Source of the DNA: Pseudomonas sp. G2-4
GTDB taxonomy: Bacteria; Pseudomonadota; Gammaproteobacteria; Pseudomonadales; Pseudomonadaceae
Assembly: GCF_030064125.1 (NCBI RefSeq)
Contig: NZ_CP125957.1
Location: 434,001-498,000, forward strand
DNA: 64,000 nucleotides
Reading direction: 5' to 3'
This document shows, in pieces, positions 39,074 through 48,249 of the stretch. The notes under the pieces are model-generated. The model ran no database searches. It saw nothing but the letters and a program-made list of their open reading frames with translations, and was not told where the DNA came from. Each line of letters opens with the position of its first letter. The stretch's first letter is position 1. Position numbers and translations under genes: made by a program.

Positions 39074-41131
39074 ATGTTCGCGCCTGCCAACCAACCGCGT
39101 TTCACATTGACGCTCGACAGCGGGCCGAACGGGCTCAAGGTGCTTGAGTTCAAGGGCCAGGAGGCCATCAGCCAGCCCTATCGCTTTGACTTGGAACTGG
39201 TCAGTGAGCGACCCGACCTGGCATTGGAAGAACTCCTGCATTGCCCGGCCTACCTGGGTTTCGATGTGCCGGGCCGTGGCATACATGGCCAGGTCTACAG
39301 CGTGGCCCAGGGTGATTCGGGCAAGCGCCTGACCCGTTACCAGATCAGCCTGGTGCCACGCCTGGCTTACCTGCGTCATCGCATCAACCAGCGGATTTTC
39401 CAGCATCTGAGCGTGCCGGCGATCATCGCCAGGGTCTTGAAGGACCATGGCATCCAGAGCGACGCGTTCCAGTTCAGCCTCGGCGGGCAATACCCCGAGC
39501 GTGAATATTGCGTGCAGTACGGTGAGAGCGATCTGGCCTTCATCGAACGGCTTTGTGCCGAGGTTGGCATCCATTACCACTTCCGGCACAGCCCTGACGG
39601 TCACCTGCTGGTGTTTGGTGACGACCAAACGGTGTTTCCCCGTTTACCTCAGTCGACGATATACCTGCCGGGCAGCGGCATGGTCGCCGACGAGCCGGCG
39701 ATCAAGCGCTTGGCGGTGCGGCTCCAGGCCCGGACCAACGCGGTGACGCTGCGTGACTACGATTTCCGCAAACCCAGCTTGCTGTTGCAAGCCAGTCTCG
39801 ATAATCAGCAGCAACCGGTGCTGGAGGACTATCGCTACCCCGGCCAGTTTTCCGACCGCGAACAAGGCCGCTACCTGACCCGGCGCGCCCTCGAACGCCA
39901 TGGTGCCGATTCTCGGCTGGCAGAGGGTCGCAGTGATCAGGCAGCACTTGTCAGCGGGCACTTCATGCACATCCATGGACATCCCCGGGCGCAGTGGAAT
40001 GACCTGTGGCTGCTCACGGAGGTCAGCCACCATGGCCGCCAGCCGCAAGTGCTGGAAGAAACGGCTGGCGATAATCCGGACGATTTCCAGGGTTACAGCA
40101 ATAGCTTTCTGGCAACCCCATGGGAGGTTTTCTTCCGTCCTCCCCTTTGTCACGAAAAACCGCCGGCCCACGGTTATCAGCCGGCGGTGGTGACCGGGCC
40201 CGTCGACAGCGAGATCCATTGCGACGAGTTCGGGCGGGTCAAGGTGCAATTGATCTGGGATCGCGACGGCCAACGAAACGAGCACTCCAGTTGCTGGCTG
40301 CGGGTAGCCTCCGGTTGGGCTCACGACCGTTACGGCGGCGTGATGATTCCTCGGGTCGGCATGGAAGTACTGGTGGGTTTCATCGATGGTGATGTGGATA
40401 AGCCTCTGGTGGTGGGTTGCCTGCCGAACGGCGCCAACCCAGTGCCACTGGATCTGCCGGCGGACAAGACCCGCAGCATATTGCGCAGCCAGAGCAGCCC
40501 CGGCGGAGGGGGCTACAACGAGTTGCGTATCGAAGATCGCAAGGGGGCCGAGGAGATCTATCTGCGAGCGCAGCGCAACTGGACCCAGCATGTGCTGCAC
40601 GACCAGCGGTTGCAGGTCGATCATGAACGCAGCGTTGTCGTCACCGGCACGGCGCGGCACGAGCTCAAGGCCGATGAGCAGCGCCTTACCCATGGTCGGC
40701 GCCAGGCCGAAGTCAGGCAGGACGACCACCTGGTGGTAGCCGGCGAGCGGCATATTCGCGTGACCACCCAGGCCCTCAGTGCCAGCCAGCATTTTCACGT
40801 CCGTGCGGGGCAGCAAATAGTCTTGGACGGTGGTGTCAGCGCGACCATCCAAGCCGGCGGGCATTGGATCAACATCGGCGCGGGGGGGATTTTCAGCAGC
40901 GTACCCATTGAGGTCGGTGGTGCGCCGATGGTCGCTATGAACGCGACTCCGGCGTCGCCCGGCCTATGCGAGAAGCGTATCGCCGCTGCGGCCGCTGTAC
41001 TTTCCCAGGCGCAAATCCTCAGCCTGCAAGGCCAGGCGCCGTTTTGCGAGGAATGTGAGCGTTGCAAACGGGGTGTCTGCGCAGTGCCGCCGGCCTTTGG
41101 CAAGTTTGTTGATATTTTGGGGCGCCCATGA
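39074..41131 (+). CDS. type VI secretion tip protein VgrG
   Basis: A 685-residue VgrG/TssI. The gp27-like base (about residues 1-380) is followed by the gp5 OB-fold with VVTGPVDSEIHCDEFGRVKVQLIWDRDG (about 390-470) and a beta-helix needle built of short repeats (about 480-610). The C-terminus carries a cysteine cluster, Cys658, Cys661, Cys664 and Cys669, that could bind metal. It would cap the Hcp tube and carry an effector. It is an orphan: no other T6SS structural gene lies near. The next gene is a DUF4123 partner that overlaps by 4 nt. Confidence 0.92.
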   Translation: MFAPANQPRFTLTLDSGPNGLKVLEFKGQEAISQPYRFDLELVSERPDLALEELLHCPAYLGFDVPGRGIHGQVYSVAQGDSGKRLTRYQISLVPRLAYLRHRINQRIFQHLSVPAIIARVLKDHGIQSDAFQFSLGGQYPEREYCVQYGESDLAFIERLCAEVGIHYHFRHSPDGHLLVFGDDQTVFPRLPQSTIYLPGSGMVADEPAIKRLAVRLQARTNAVTLRDYDFRKPSLLLQASLDNQQQPVLEDYRYPGQFSDREQGRYLTRRALERHGADSRLAEGRSDQAALVSGHFMHIHGHPRAQWNDLWLLTEVSHHGRQPQVLEETAGDNPDDFQGYSNSFLATPWEVFFRPPLCHEKPPAHGYQPAVVTGPVDSEIHCDEFGRVKVQLIWDRDGQRNEHSSCWLRVASGWAHDRYGGVMIPRVGMEVLVGFIDGDVDKPLVVGCLPNGANPVPLDLPADKTRSILRSQSSPGGGGYNELRIEDRKGAEEIYLRAQRNWTQHVLHDQRLQVDHERSVVVTGTARHELKADEQRLTHGRRQAEVRQDDHLVVAGERHIRVTTQALSASQHFHVRAGQQIVLDGGVSATIQAGGHWINIGAGGIFSSVPIEVGGAPMVAMNATPASPGLCEKRIAAAAAVLSQAQILSLQGQAPFCEECERCKRGVCAVPPAFGKFVDILGRP

Positions 41132-41859
41132 GTACCGGCCAATCTCCACGCGTCTGGCTGGAGCTGCACCCCTTGCAGGCAGACGAGCAGCTCTTCGCTG
41201 TCTTCAGCAACGCTTGTGCCGCCGCGCCGTTGGCGGCCTGGAGACGTTCAATGACGTCGGCACCCAGCCCGATCTGGACCGATACGCCTTACGCCGAGTG
41301 GGAAGCGGTCATGCCCTATGTCGGCGTTGTCGCCATAGACAGTGAGTTTCTTGACTGGGTGGCGGCCACCGACTCGCTCGACTGGGGTTGGCTGGCGGTG
41401 TCCTCTGTCGGCCAGGAGACTCTTGCCGAGCATCTGCGTGGGCTTACACAGGTTCTGTTGCCCGGAGGCAAGTCGGTTTTCTTCCGCTTCTGGGATGGGC
41501 GGTTCGTATGGCCCATCCTGCAGTCCGGTGAGGTGGACGCGGGGCAGTTGCTACCGGTCATCAGTCGCTGTCTGATCAACGGCCAATCGCTTGAAGTCGC
41601 GGGAAACGTCCAACGCTCGGCTCGGGCTTTTCCCTGGTGGGAGGTCCCCTCTGCATTGCTGGATGAATTGGCCGAAACGCCGACAGATTGTCTGCTGAAC
41701 AACGTATTCAAGTGGCTGAGCGAGGAGCATCCGCACCTCTTCGAGCAGGCCGACGAGAGCATCCTGCGCTGCAAGCTCGCGCACTTCCTTGAAGCACCTG
41801 GATCGGCGCGCGCGTCAAAAGCGCAATTGCAGGCGTACTTGAGGCAAGAGCTGGGTTGA
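41128..41859 (+). CDS. DUF4123-domain T6SS adaptor
   Basis: A 243-residue protein with the DUF4123 pattern: an N-terminal VWLELHPLQADEQLFAVFSNA stretch, a central YVGVVAIDSEFLDW, and GKSVFFRFWDGRFVWPIL. DUF4123 proteins are chaperones that load a specific effector on the VgrG encoded next to them. The effector gene usually follows directly, but here rlmJ follows after about 96 nt with no room for one. The adaptor is therefore left without an obvious client. Confidence 0.82.
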   Translation: MSTGQSPRVWLELHPLQADEQLFAVFSNACAAAPLAAWRRSMTSAPSPIWTDTPYAEWEAVMPYVGVVAIDSEFLDWVAATDSLDWGWLAVSSVGQETLAEHLRGLTQVLLPGGKSVFFRFWDGRFVWPILQSGEVDAGQLLPVISRCLINGQSLEVAGNVQRSARAFPWWEVPSALLDELAETPTDCLLNNVFKWLSEEHPHLFEQADESILRCKLAHFLEAPGSARASKAQLQAYLRQELG

Positions 41860-41955
41860 TGTCCGCGGGCGTTCACGTGGCGCGTCCGCTCGGCTGTGAA
41901 CCCCTGACGTTCGACGCACTTCAAGGTAAACTCGTCGCCCTTCGCAGGAGCCGCC

Positions 41956-42792
41956 ATGAATTATCGTCACGCCTTCCACGCCGGCAATCACGCCGACGTG
42001 TTCAAACACCTGACCTTGACCCGCCTCATCGCCCTGATGTCGCGCAAGGAGCAGCCCTTCGCCTACCTCGATACCCATGCGGGTATCGGGCTGTACGACC
42101 TGCAAGGCGACCAGGCCAATCGTACCGGTGAATACCTGGAAGGCATTGCGCGGTTGTGGGGCCAGGATGATCTGCCGCCGCTGACCGCCGATTACATGAA
42201 CGTGATGCACGAGATGAACCCCGATGGGCAATTGCGCTACTACCCGGGTTCACCGGAGCTGGCACGGCGCCTGACCCGGCCGCAGGACCGGGTGTTGCTC
42301 AATGAAAAGCACCCCGAAGACGGCGTGCTGCTCAAGGACAACATGAAAGGCGACCGTCGGGTGACCGTGCATCTTGGTGAGGGCTGGCACGTGCCCCGGG
42401 CGCTGCTGCCGGTGGCCGAGAAGCGTGGCTTGATGCTGATCGATCCGCCGTTCGAGCAGCTTGATGAGATGCAGCGTTGCGCCGCTTCCCTCAAGGACGC
42501 CATTGGCCGGATGCGCCAGACGGTGGCGGCGATCTGGTACCCGGTGAAGGACCAGCGGATGCTGCGCCGCTTCTACCAGGACCTGGCCGGCACGGGGGCG
42601 CCGAAACTGTTGCGGGTGGAGCTGTTGGTACACCCGCTGGCCACGCCCAACAGCCTGAACGGCTCCGGCCTGGCGATTGCCAATCCGCCGTGGGGGTTGG
42701 AAGAGGAACTGCGTGAGCTGCTGCCGTGGCTGTCGAAAAAGCTGGGGCAGACCCAGGGTGGCTGGCAGATGGATTGGTTGATCGCTGAGTGA
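41956..42792 (+). CDS. rlmJ: 23S rRNA (adenine-2030-N6)-methyltransferase RlmJ
   Basis: A 278-residue methyltransferase that starts MNYRHAFHAGNHADVFKH, the family's hallmark N-terminus. The N6-adenine catalytic motif DPPF (LMLIDPPFEQ) is present. It methylates A2030 of 23S rRNA during ribosome assembly. An AGGAG site precedes the ATG at 41956. It is convergent with msrA, with a REP pair between. Confidence 0.95.
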   Translation: MNYRHAFHAGNHADVFKHLTLTRLIALMSRKEQPFAYLDTHAGIGLYDLQGDQANRTGEYLEGIARLWGQDDLPPLTADYMNVMHEMNPDGQLRYYPGSPELARRLTRPQDRVLLNEKHPEDGVLLKDNMKGDRRVTVHLGEGWHVPRALLPVAEKRGLMLIDPPFEQLDEMQRCAASLKDAIGRMRQTVAAIWYPVKDQRMLRRFYQDLAGTGAPKLLRVELLVHPLATPNSLNGSGLAIANPPWGLEEELRELLPWLSKKLGQTQGGWQMDWLIAE

Positions 42793-42818
42793 TGTTTTGC
42801 TGGCGTCTGGAAGGGCGC

Positions 42819-42908
42819 TATCGCGAGCAAGCTCGCTCCCACATTGGCCCTGGGGTGCAGCAACATTTGTGTATGCCACCAGACCTGTGGGAGCGAGCCT
42901 GCTCGCGA
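42819..42908. repeat. REP pair (outward orientation)
   Basis: TATCGCGAGCAAGCTCGCTC at one end and TGTGGGAGCGAGCCTGCTCG at the other, 90 bp in all, between convergent rlmJ and msrA. Confidence 0.88.
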
Positions 42909-42928
42909 AGCTTTTCAGGGCAAGACGG

Positions 42929-43576
42929 TCAGATCGGGCACGTCACGCCGGTCCCGCCAATCCCGCAATAGCCTTCCGGGTTCTTCGCCAGGTACTGCTG
43001 GTGATAGGCCTCGGCGAAGTAGACCGTCGGTGCTTCTTCGATTTCGGTGGTGATGGTGCCTTTGCCGGCCTTGGTCAACTCAGTCTGGAAGACTTGCTCG
43101 CTGTGTTTGGCCGCTGCCAGTTGGGTCGGGTTGGTGGCATAGATCACCGAACGGTACTGGGTGCCGATATCGTTCCCCTGGCGCATGCCCTGGGTCGGGT
43201 TGTGCAGTTCCCAGAACATCTTCAGAAGCTGTTCGTAGCTGACTTTCGCTGGCTCGTAGACCACCAGCACCACTTCGCTGTGGCCGGTAAGGCCCGAGCA
43301 GACTTCTTCGTACGTCGGGTTCGGCGTGAAACCACCGGCGTAACCCACCGCTGTACTGACCACGCCTTCGCGCTGCCAGAACTTGCGTTCCGCTCCCCAG
43401 AAGCAGCCGAGGCCGAAGATCGCGAAATCCACGTCCATGGCAAACGGGCCCAGTAGGGGCGCGTCGAGGACGAAGTGTTTGTCCGGCACGGTCATCGGGG
43501 TTTCACGGCCAGGCAGGGCTTGTTCTTGAGTAGGAAGCACGTTTTTATTCACCAGGATTTCCGAGCGCAAGACCAT
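42929..43576 (-). CDS. msrA: peptide methionine-(S)-S-oxide reductase MsrA
   Basis: A 215-residue MsrA with the catalytic GCFWG motif (Cys58 nucleophile) and resolving cysteines Cys204 and Cys213 near the C-terminus (EGYCGIGG...TCPI). It repairs oxidised methionine using thioredoxin as the electron source. The N-terminal 45 residues precede the core, as in E. coli MsrA. The gene is monocistronic and lies downstream of the large EAL gene on the same strand. Confidence 0.96.
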   Translation of the reverse strand: MVLRSEILVNKNVLPTQEQALPGRETPMTVPDKHFVLDAPLLGPFAMDVDFAIFGLGCFWGAERKFWQREGVVSTAVGYAGGFTPNPTYEEVCSGLTGHSEVVLVVYEPAKVSYEQLLKMFWELHNPTQGMRQGNDIGTQYRSVIYATNPTQLAAAKHSEQVFQTELTKAGKGTITTEIEEAPTVYFAEAYHQQYLAKNPEGYCGIGGTGVTCPI

Positions 43577-43660
43577 TATCAGTCCTCTCAGTCAGATTGA
43601 ATTGAGCGAAATAGACCGTCAGTGTGCCTCAGAAAAGCCGCCGCAAGCTATACGCAGCTG

Positions 43661-46354
43661 TCAGACCAGAGGCCCACGCGGATAACGCGTGAGCTTCTCG
43701 ATCAGCTCCGCGCCGGGGATCGGACGGTCGAACAGGTAGCCCTGGCCGACATCGCAGCGATGACGGCGCAGGAACGCGAGTTGCTGGGAGGTTTCGATGC
43801 CTTCGGCCACGACCTTGAGTTTCAGGTTGTGAGCCATGGCGATCACCGCGGAGGTGATTTCCATGTCGTCCTGGTTGTCCGGGATCTCGTGGATGAAGCT
43901 GCGATCGATCTTGATGATGTCGATCGGGAATTTTTTCAGGTAGCTCAACGATGAGTAGCCGGTGCCGAAGTCGTCCATGGCCAGGGTCAGGCCCAGGCGC
44001 TTGAGCTGGTCGAGCTGCAAGTGGGTGTCTTCGGTGGCTTCCAGTAGCAGGCCTTCGGTCAGTTCCAGTTCCAGCAGGCGGGCAGGCAGCTGTTCTTCCT
44101 TGAGGATGCTGGCGATGGAGGCGACCAGGTCCGGGTCGGAGAACTGCTTGGGTGACAGGTTGATCGCCACTTGCAGGTTGCCCAGGCCGGCGGCGGTCAA
44201 TTGCTTGCTCATGCGGCAGGCCTGGCGGGCGATCCATTTGCCGATGGGGATGATCAGGCCGGTTTCTTCGGCCACGCTGATGAACTGATCCGGGCGGATC
44301 ATGCCCTTTTCAGGATGATTCCAGCGCAACAGTGCTTCCATGCCCAGCAAGCGGCCGCTGCGCAGGCACAGCTTGGGCTGGTAGAACACGTCCAGTTCAT
44401 TCTGGGTCAGGGCGCGGCGCAGGTTGTTTTCCACAAACAGCTTGTAACTGGCCTCGGCGTTCAGCGCCTCGGTGAAGACCTGGAGCTGGTGCTTGCCGTT
44501 GGCCTTGGCTTTGTGCAGGGCGAGCCCGGCGTTGCGCATCAGGGTCTGCGGATCGCGGCCGTGCAGCGGCGCGCAGGCCAGGCCCACGGAGCCGGTCACG
44601 CTGATCAGTTGGTTATCGACGAACATCGGCTTGTCGAGCGTCATCAGCAACTGGCTGGCGATCTGCTGCCCGGCTTCCAGGTCGGTGTCGTCAAGAAGCA
44701 CGGCGAATTCATTACTGGCGAACCGTGCCAGGCTACCGCTGGGGCTCAGGCTGTTGCGCAGGCGTCGGGCCAGGCTGATCAGCAGTTTGTCGCCGGTCTG
44801 GTGGCCAAGGCTGTCGTTGATGCGCTTGAAGTTGTCGATGTCCACCAACAGCAGGCTGATGGGCGAGTCGCTATCCCGGGCGAAGCGTTCATCGAGGTTG
44901 CGGATGAACGCCGGGCGGTTGCCCAGGTTGGTCAGGTTGTCGGTGTAGGCCAGGCGCTCGATGCGCTGCTGGGCCAGTTTGGTCTGGGTGATGTCTTCGT
45001 AGATACCGATGTAGTGGGTCAGTTCGCGGTTATCGCCGTAGACCTTGGAAATCGACAACTGGCCCCAGTAGGGTTCCAGGTTCTTGCGTCGGCTTTTGAA
45101 TTCGCCTTGCCAGCTGTTGCTTTGAGCCAGCGCCGAGGGCGCGTCGAACAGCAACTCGCTGAGGTTCTCCAGGGCCGGCAGCTCTGACAGGCGCTGGCCG
45201 TGGACTTCTTCGGTGGAGTATTGGGTGATGGCGGTGAAGCTCGGGTTGACGTACTCCACCACGCCGTCGCAATTGACCAGCAGGAACGCGTTGGCGCTCT
45301 GCTCCACGGCGCGCTGGAACAGGTGCAGGGCGCTGGTGGCGGTCCGTCGGTTATGGTTATTGATGACCTGGGCGAACTGGTCGGCCAGTTCACCGGCAAA
45401 GGCGATTTCGTCCGATTGCCAGGCGCGTGTGACGCCCACCTGTTCCAGGCACAGCACGCCGACCACCTGGCCGTCGATACGAATGCTGGCGTCGAGGATG
45501 GCGTTGACGTTGCGGGCGCGCAGGTTCTCCGCCATTTCCCGGGTGCGCGGGTCGCGCATCGCATTGTGGGCATCGATGGCACGGCAGGTCTGCAGCGCCT
45601 CCATGTAATCGGGAAACTCGTTGACGTCGATCGCGTCCGGCAGGAAGTACTCCTGGGTGACGCGGTTGAAGGCCGAAATCGGCACCAGCTTGCCATCCGC
45701 CAGGTCCCAGATGCTGGCGCAGTCGATCTGATAGATATCGCAGGCGCTGCGGGTGATGAGTTCGGCGGCTTCGTGCAGTGAATTGCTGGCGCTGTAGCGC
45801 TGACGGCTCAGCAGCAGGATCAGGTCTTGTTGGGCGCGCACCCGGTCCAGATGCTGGAGCTGCTCCTGCTGGGCCCGCTGGTTCAATTCCAGGGCGATTT
45901 GCAGGCGCGAGTTCTGGGTTTCCAGGTCCAGGGCCGGCATCGACGGTTCGCTTTGCAGCAGGCTGTCCACCACCAGCAGGAAACCGCGCAGTAGATGGCG
46001 ATTGTGCTGCTTGTAGGCTTCACCCGTTTCCAACAGGTTCATGGGCCCCTTGGTGGTATGGAGCGTATAGCGGATCTGGTAATGGGAGGACTGGGCCAGT
46101 TGTTGCTGGATGGCGTCATGCAGTTGATAGCGCGCCTCGGGTTCCATCAGGCTGGCATAGGGCGCGCTGACCAGTGAGCAAAGCTCTACTGCGGGCAGAC
46201 CGAAGTAACGTTCGCAATTGGGGTCGAGGAACAATAGCGCCCAGCTCGCTTCATTCAGCCGTTCGAAACGCAGCATGCCGAGCCGCGAGGGCACCGGTAA
46301 CTGCGTCACTACCTCGGCCGCCATACGGCTGGCGGCATCGGGTTGGCTTTTCAT
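43661..46354 (-). CDS. GAF-PAS-GGDEF-EAL protein, probable c-di-GMP phosphodiesterase
   Basis: An 897-residue cytosolic signalling protein. An N-terminal PAS-like region (about residues 20-130) is followed by a coiled stretch, a GAF domain (about 190-340), a PAS domain (about 350-470), a GGDEF domain and an EAL domain. The GGDEF signature is degenerate (FASNEF, residues 545-550), so cyclase activity is unlikely. The EAL domain keeps EALLRW (Glu673), NLSPKQF, LELTEG, DDFGTGYSSL and VVAEGIET, so it should hydrolyse c-di-GMP. No transmembrane helix is seen. The sensed signal is unknown. Confidence 0.9.
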   Translation of the reverse strand: MKSQPDAASRMAAEVVTQLPVPSRLGMLRFERLNEASWALLFLDPNCERYFGLPAVELCSLVSAPYASLMEPEARYQLHDAIQQQLAQSSHYQIRYTLHTTKGPMNLLETGEAYKQHNRHLLRGFLLVVDSLLQSEPSMPALDLETQNSRLQIALELNQRAQQEQLQHLDRVRAQQDLILLLSRQRYSASNSLHEAAELITRSACDIYQIDCASIWDLADGKLVPISAFNRVTQEYFLPDAIDVNEFPDYMEALQTCRAIDAHNAMRDPRTREMAENLRARNVNAILDASIRIDGQVVGVLCLEQVGVTRAWQSDEIAFAGELADQFAQVINNHNRRTATSALHLFQRAVEQSANAFLLVNCDGVVEYVNPSFTAITQYSTEEVHGQRLSELPALENLSELLFDAPSALAQSNSWQGEFKSRRKNLEPYWGQLSISKVYGDNRELTHYIGIYEDITQTKLAQQRIERLAYTDNLTNLGNRPAFIRNLDERFARDSDSPISLLLVDIDNFKRINDSLGHQTGDKLLISLARRLRNSLSPSGSLARFASNEFAVLLDDTDLEAGQQIASQLLMTLDKPMFVDNQLISVTGSVGLACAPLHGRDPQTLMRNAGLALHKAKANGKHQLQVFTEALNAEASYKLFVENNLRRALTQNELDVFYQPKLCLRSGRLLGMEALLRWNHPEKGMIRPDQFISVAEETGLIIPIGKWIARQACRMSKQLTAAGLGNLQVAINLSPKQFSDPDLVASIASILKEEQLPARLLELELTEGLLLEATEDTHLQLDQLKRLGLTLAMDDFGTGYSSLSYLKKFPIDIIKIDRSFIHEIPDNQDDMEITSAVIAMAHNLKLKVVAEGIETSQQLAFLRRHRCDVGQGYLFDRPIPGAELIEKLTRYPRGPLV

Positions 46355-46548
46355 GAGGAAACTCGCTTCGAAAATGCTGATCGCGCCGGGCTGACGCCCT
46401 TGTAATTACGGATTGCGGCAAGGTTGCATCATTGCGGCACTGGCTGACAAGAGAGATGAAGGCCAAGTGCTATAAACCTTTTATCGGCCGACAGGGGGAT
46501 TTCTACAGTTGTCAGCCGATCAGAGGGCACGGGGGGTTATACCACCCG

Positions 46549-47952
46549 TCAGCGCAACGGGATATCGACGGCCTGCAATGAGGTGCCGTCGCGGTCGTAA
46601 AAGGTGACCTGGACGCTCTGCGCCGTGACATACAAGCGGGCGAAGTTGTTCTGGCTGACCACTTTACTGGTCAGTTCATAGTGATATTCAGCGTTTCCCG
46701 TCCGGGCCATGGGGTGGTCGAAAATAAAATCCGAGGCTTTTGCAAAAGGCAGCAGTTTGCTGTTGTAGAACGGCGAGGAAACCACGGTATTGACTTCAAA
46801 ATCAGGATCCTGGCTGTGACGCAGGCAACTGGTCATGGAACCGTGAACGTCACCGGACACGAAAATCACATTCTTGATCCCACGGCGGCGAATGGTTTCC
46901 AGCAAACGCAGGCGCTGTTTCGGGAAGGCTTGCCAGGCGTCACCGTCGTTGCGTTTGCTGTCCGGGAAGAACATGACGCTGGTGACGACGAATTTGACTC
47001 GGGCGGGGCTGTTGACGAGCCATTCGAGTAGGGCCTGTTCCTGTTCCTCATCCAGAATGCGCCGATCGTCCGCCGCCAGGTTGCGTTGCGTCCGGCTGTC
47101 GGTAATGAACCATTCGATATCGTGGTGGGTAAATAAATACCAGTACCGCTTTAACGACTTATTTAATGTCCTGTCGTTTGAAAGTTCATGGGCTGGGCCG
47201 TGACTGGCCTGATAAAGTGCATAAGCGCTCATGGCATTTGCATACAATACGTCGTCGTTGCCGGCTTTATTGGCAGGCCAGTTGTCCTCGATTTCATGAT
47301 CGTCGAGGATCATGTAAGTGGGGGTTCCGGACATAAGTTTTCTGATGTGCGGTTGGGTAAAAACAGTGCGGTACTTAAAGAGAATGTCCTTATGGTTTCG
47401 GTCCGGAGCGACCACATTCAAGTCGTCGAGATAAACCTGGTCACCGGTCATCACGACAGCACTGATCGGCGGGTTGGCCTGCTCCACGATGCGATTGATG
47501 CCGGCAAAGGTGCGGTCCCCGAGCCCGGGTAGCACCGGGACGCCACGAGTGATCCGCAGATAACGGCAAGAGCCCACGATATAAGCGCGCGGGGCCCTGG
47601 TCTTGCTGGCCGGCGTGCGCAGGCAATAGGTTTTCCTGGGCCATTGCAGCGGCAGTTCCTGAATGGTTTCCACGGTATGGGTCGGGCTCAAGGGGCTGAA
47701 CCAGCCCGCCTGATATTCATAGGCCATGTCGGGTTGAAGGTCATTCAAGACGATGACATCGGACATGTCGCGGTAAGCCTTCAATTGGACAAAATGCCCT
47801 TTCGACCAGACAGTATCGCCCTGGCGCCGATGGCGAATGCCGGCGAATACCAAGTTGTTGTCGTAATCGCCCCGCAGGAAGATGCGTGCGTGATTCGTTG
47901 TTGTATGGCCGACAATTGGGCCGACGGTAGGTTTGAACATATTCGAATCCAT
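46549..47952 (-). CDS. PhoD-like metallophosphatase
   Basis: A 467-residue phosphatase of the alkaline phosphatase D family. Metal-binding motifs are GSCRY, VVMTGDQVYLDD, ILDDHEIEDNW and a late VSGDVHGS. An N-terminal Fn3-like segment (VGHTTTNHARIFLRG) is typical. Unlike secreted PhoD enzymes it has no Tat or Sec signal peptide and starts directly with the mature-like domain, so it is probably cytosolic. Substrate is unknown. The start may be 47952 or the Met four codons later. It stands alone. Confidence 0.82.
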   Translation of the reverse strand: MDSNMFKPTVGPIVGHTTTNHARIFLRGDYDNNLVFAGIRHRRQGDTVWSKGHFVQLKAYRDMSDVIVLNDLQPDMAYEYQAGWFSPLSPTHTVETIQELPLQWPRKTYCLRTPASKTRAPRAYIVGSCRYLRITRGVPVLPGLGDRTFAGINRIVEQANPPISAVVMTGDQVYLDDLNVVAPDRNHKDILFKYRTVFTQPHIRKLMSGTPTYMILDDHEIEDNWPANKAGNDDVLYANAMSAYALYQASHGPAHELSNDRTLNKSLKRYWYLFTHHDIEWFITDSRTQRNLAADDRRILDEEQEQALLEWLVNSPARVKFVVTSVMFFPDSKRNDGDAWQAFPKQRLRLLETIRRRGIKNVIFVSGDVHGSMTSCLRHSQDPDFEVNTVVSSPFYNSKLLPFAKASDFIFDHPMARTGNAEYHYELTSKVVSQNNFARLYVTAQSVQVTFYDRDGTSLQAVDIPLR

Positions 47953-48152
47953 TCGAAATGCAGCATTTTTTAAAGTTCAGGTACAAGCGCTTAGTTGGCT
48001 TGATGAACCGATGCTAAAGCGCGACGCATAATAAATGTCGATCGGGGAGGGGGCGGAAGTTGTGGGTAATGACCACTAGAGGCTGTAGTCATTTATGCGA
48101 GGGGAGGTAGGAAAGCTATTGCCTGTTGGTAACGTCGACTTTTATTTCAGGC

Positions 48153-48179
48153 AAAAAAAGCCCCGCCAAACGGGCGGGG
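48153..48179 (-). terminator. rho-independent terminator after aceF
   Basis: Read on the minus strand, CCCCGCC pairs with GGCGGGG across a 5-nt loop and is followed by C and a run of seven T. A second hairpin (GGCCCTTC with GAAGGGCC, 48221-48241) lies between it and the aceF stop. Confidence 0.85.
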
Positions 48180-48249
48180 TTGAGGTACGAGCGTGGCGCT
48201 CGGAAAACAGTGCTCCGAATGGCCCTTCGCGAGGAAGGGCCGTGCGGTG

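Noticed and set aside
41856..42131. Short plus-strand frame right after the DUF4123 gene, a possible effector
   Set aside because: Most of it overlaps the start of rlmJ in another frame, and the residues are Arg/Pro-rich out-of-frame sequence, so it is not a credible effector.
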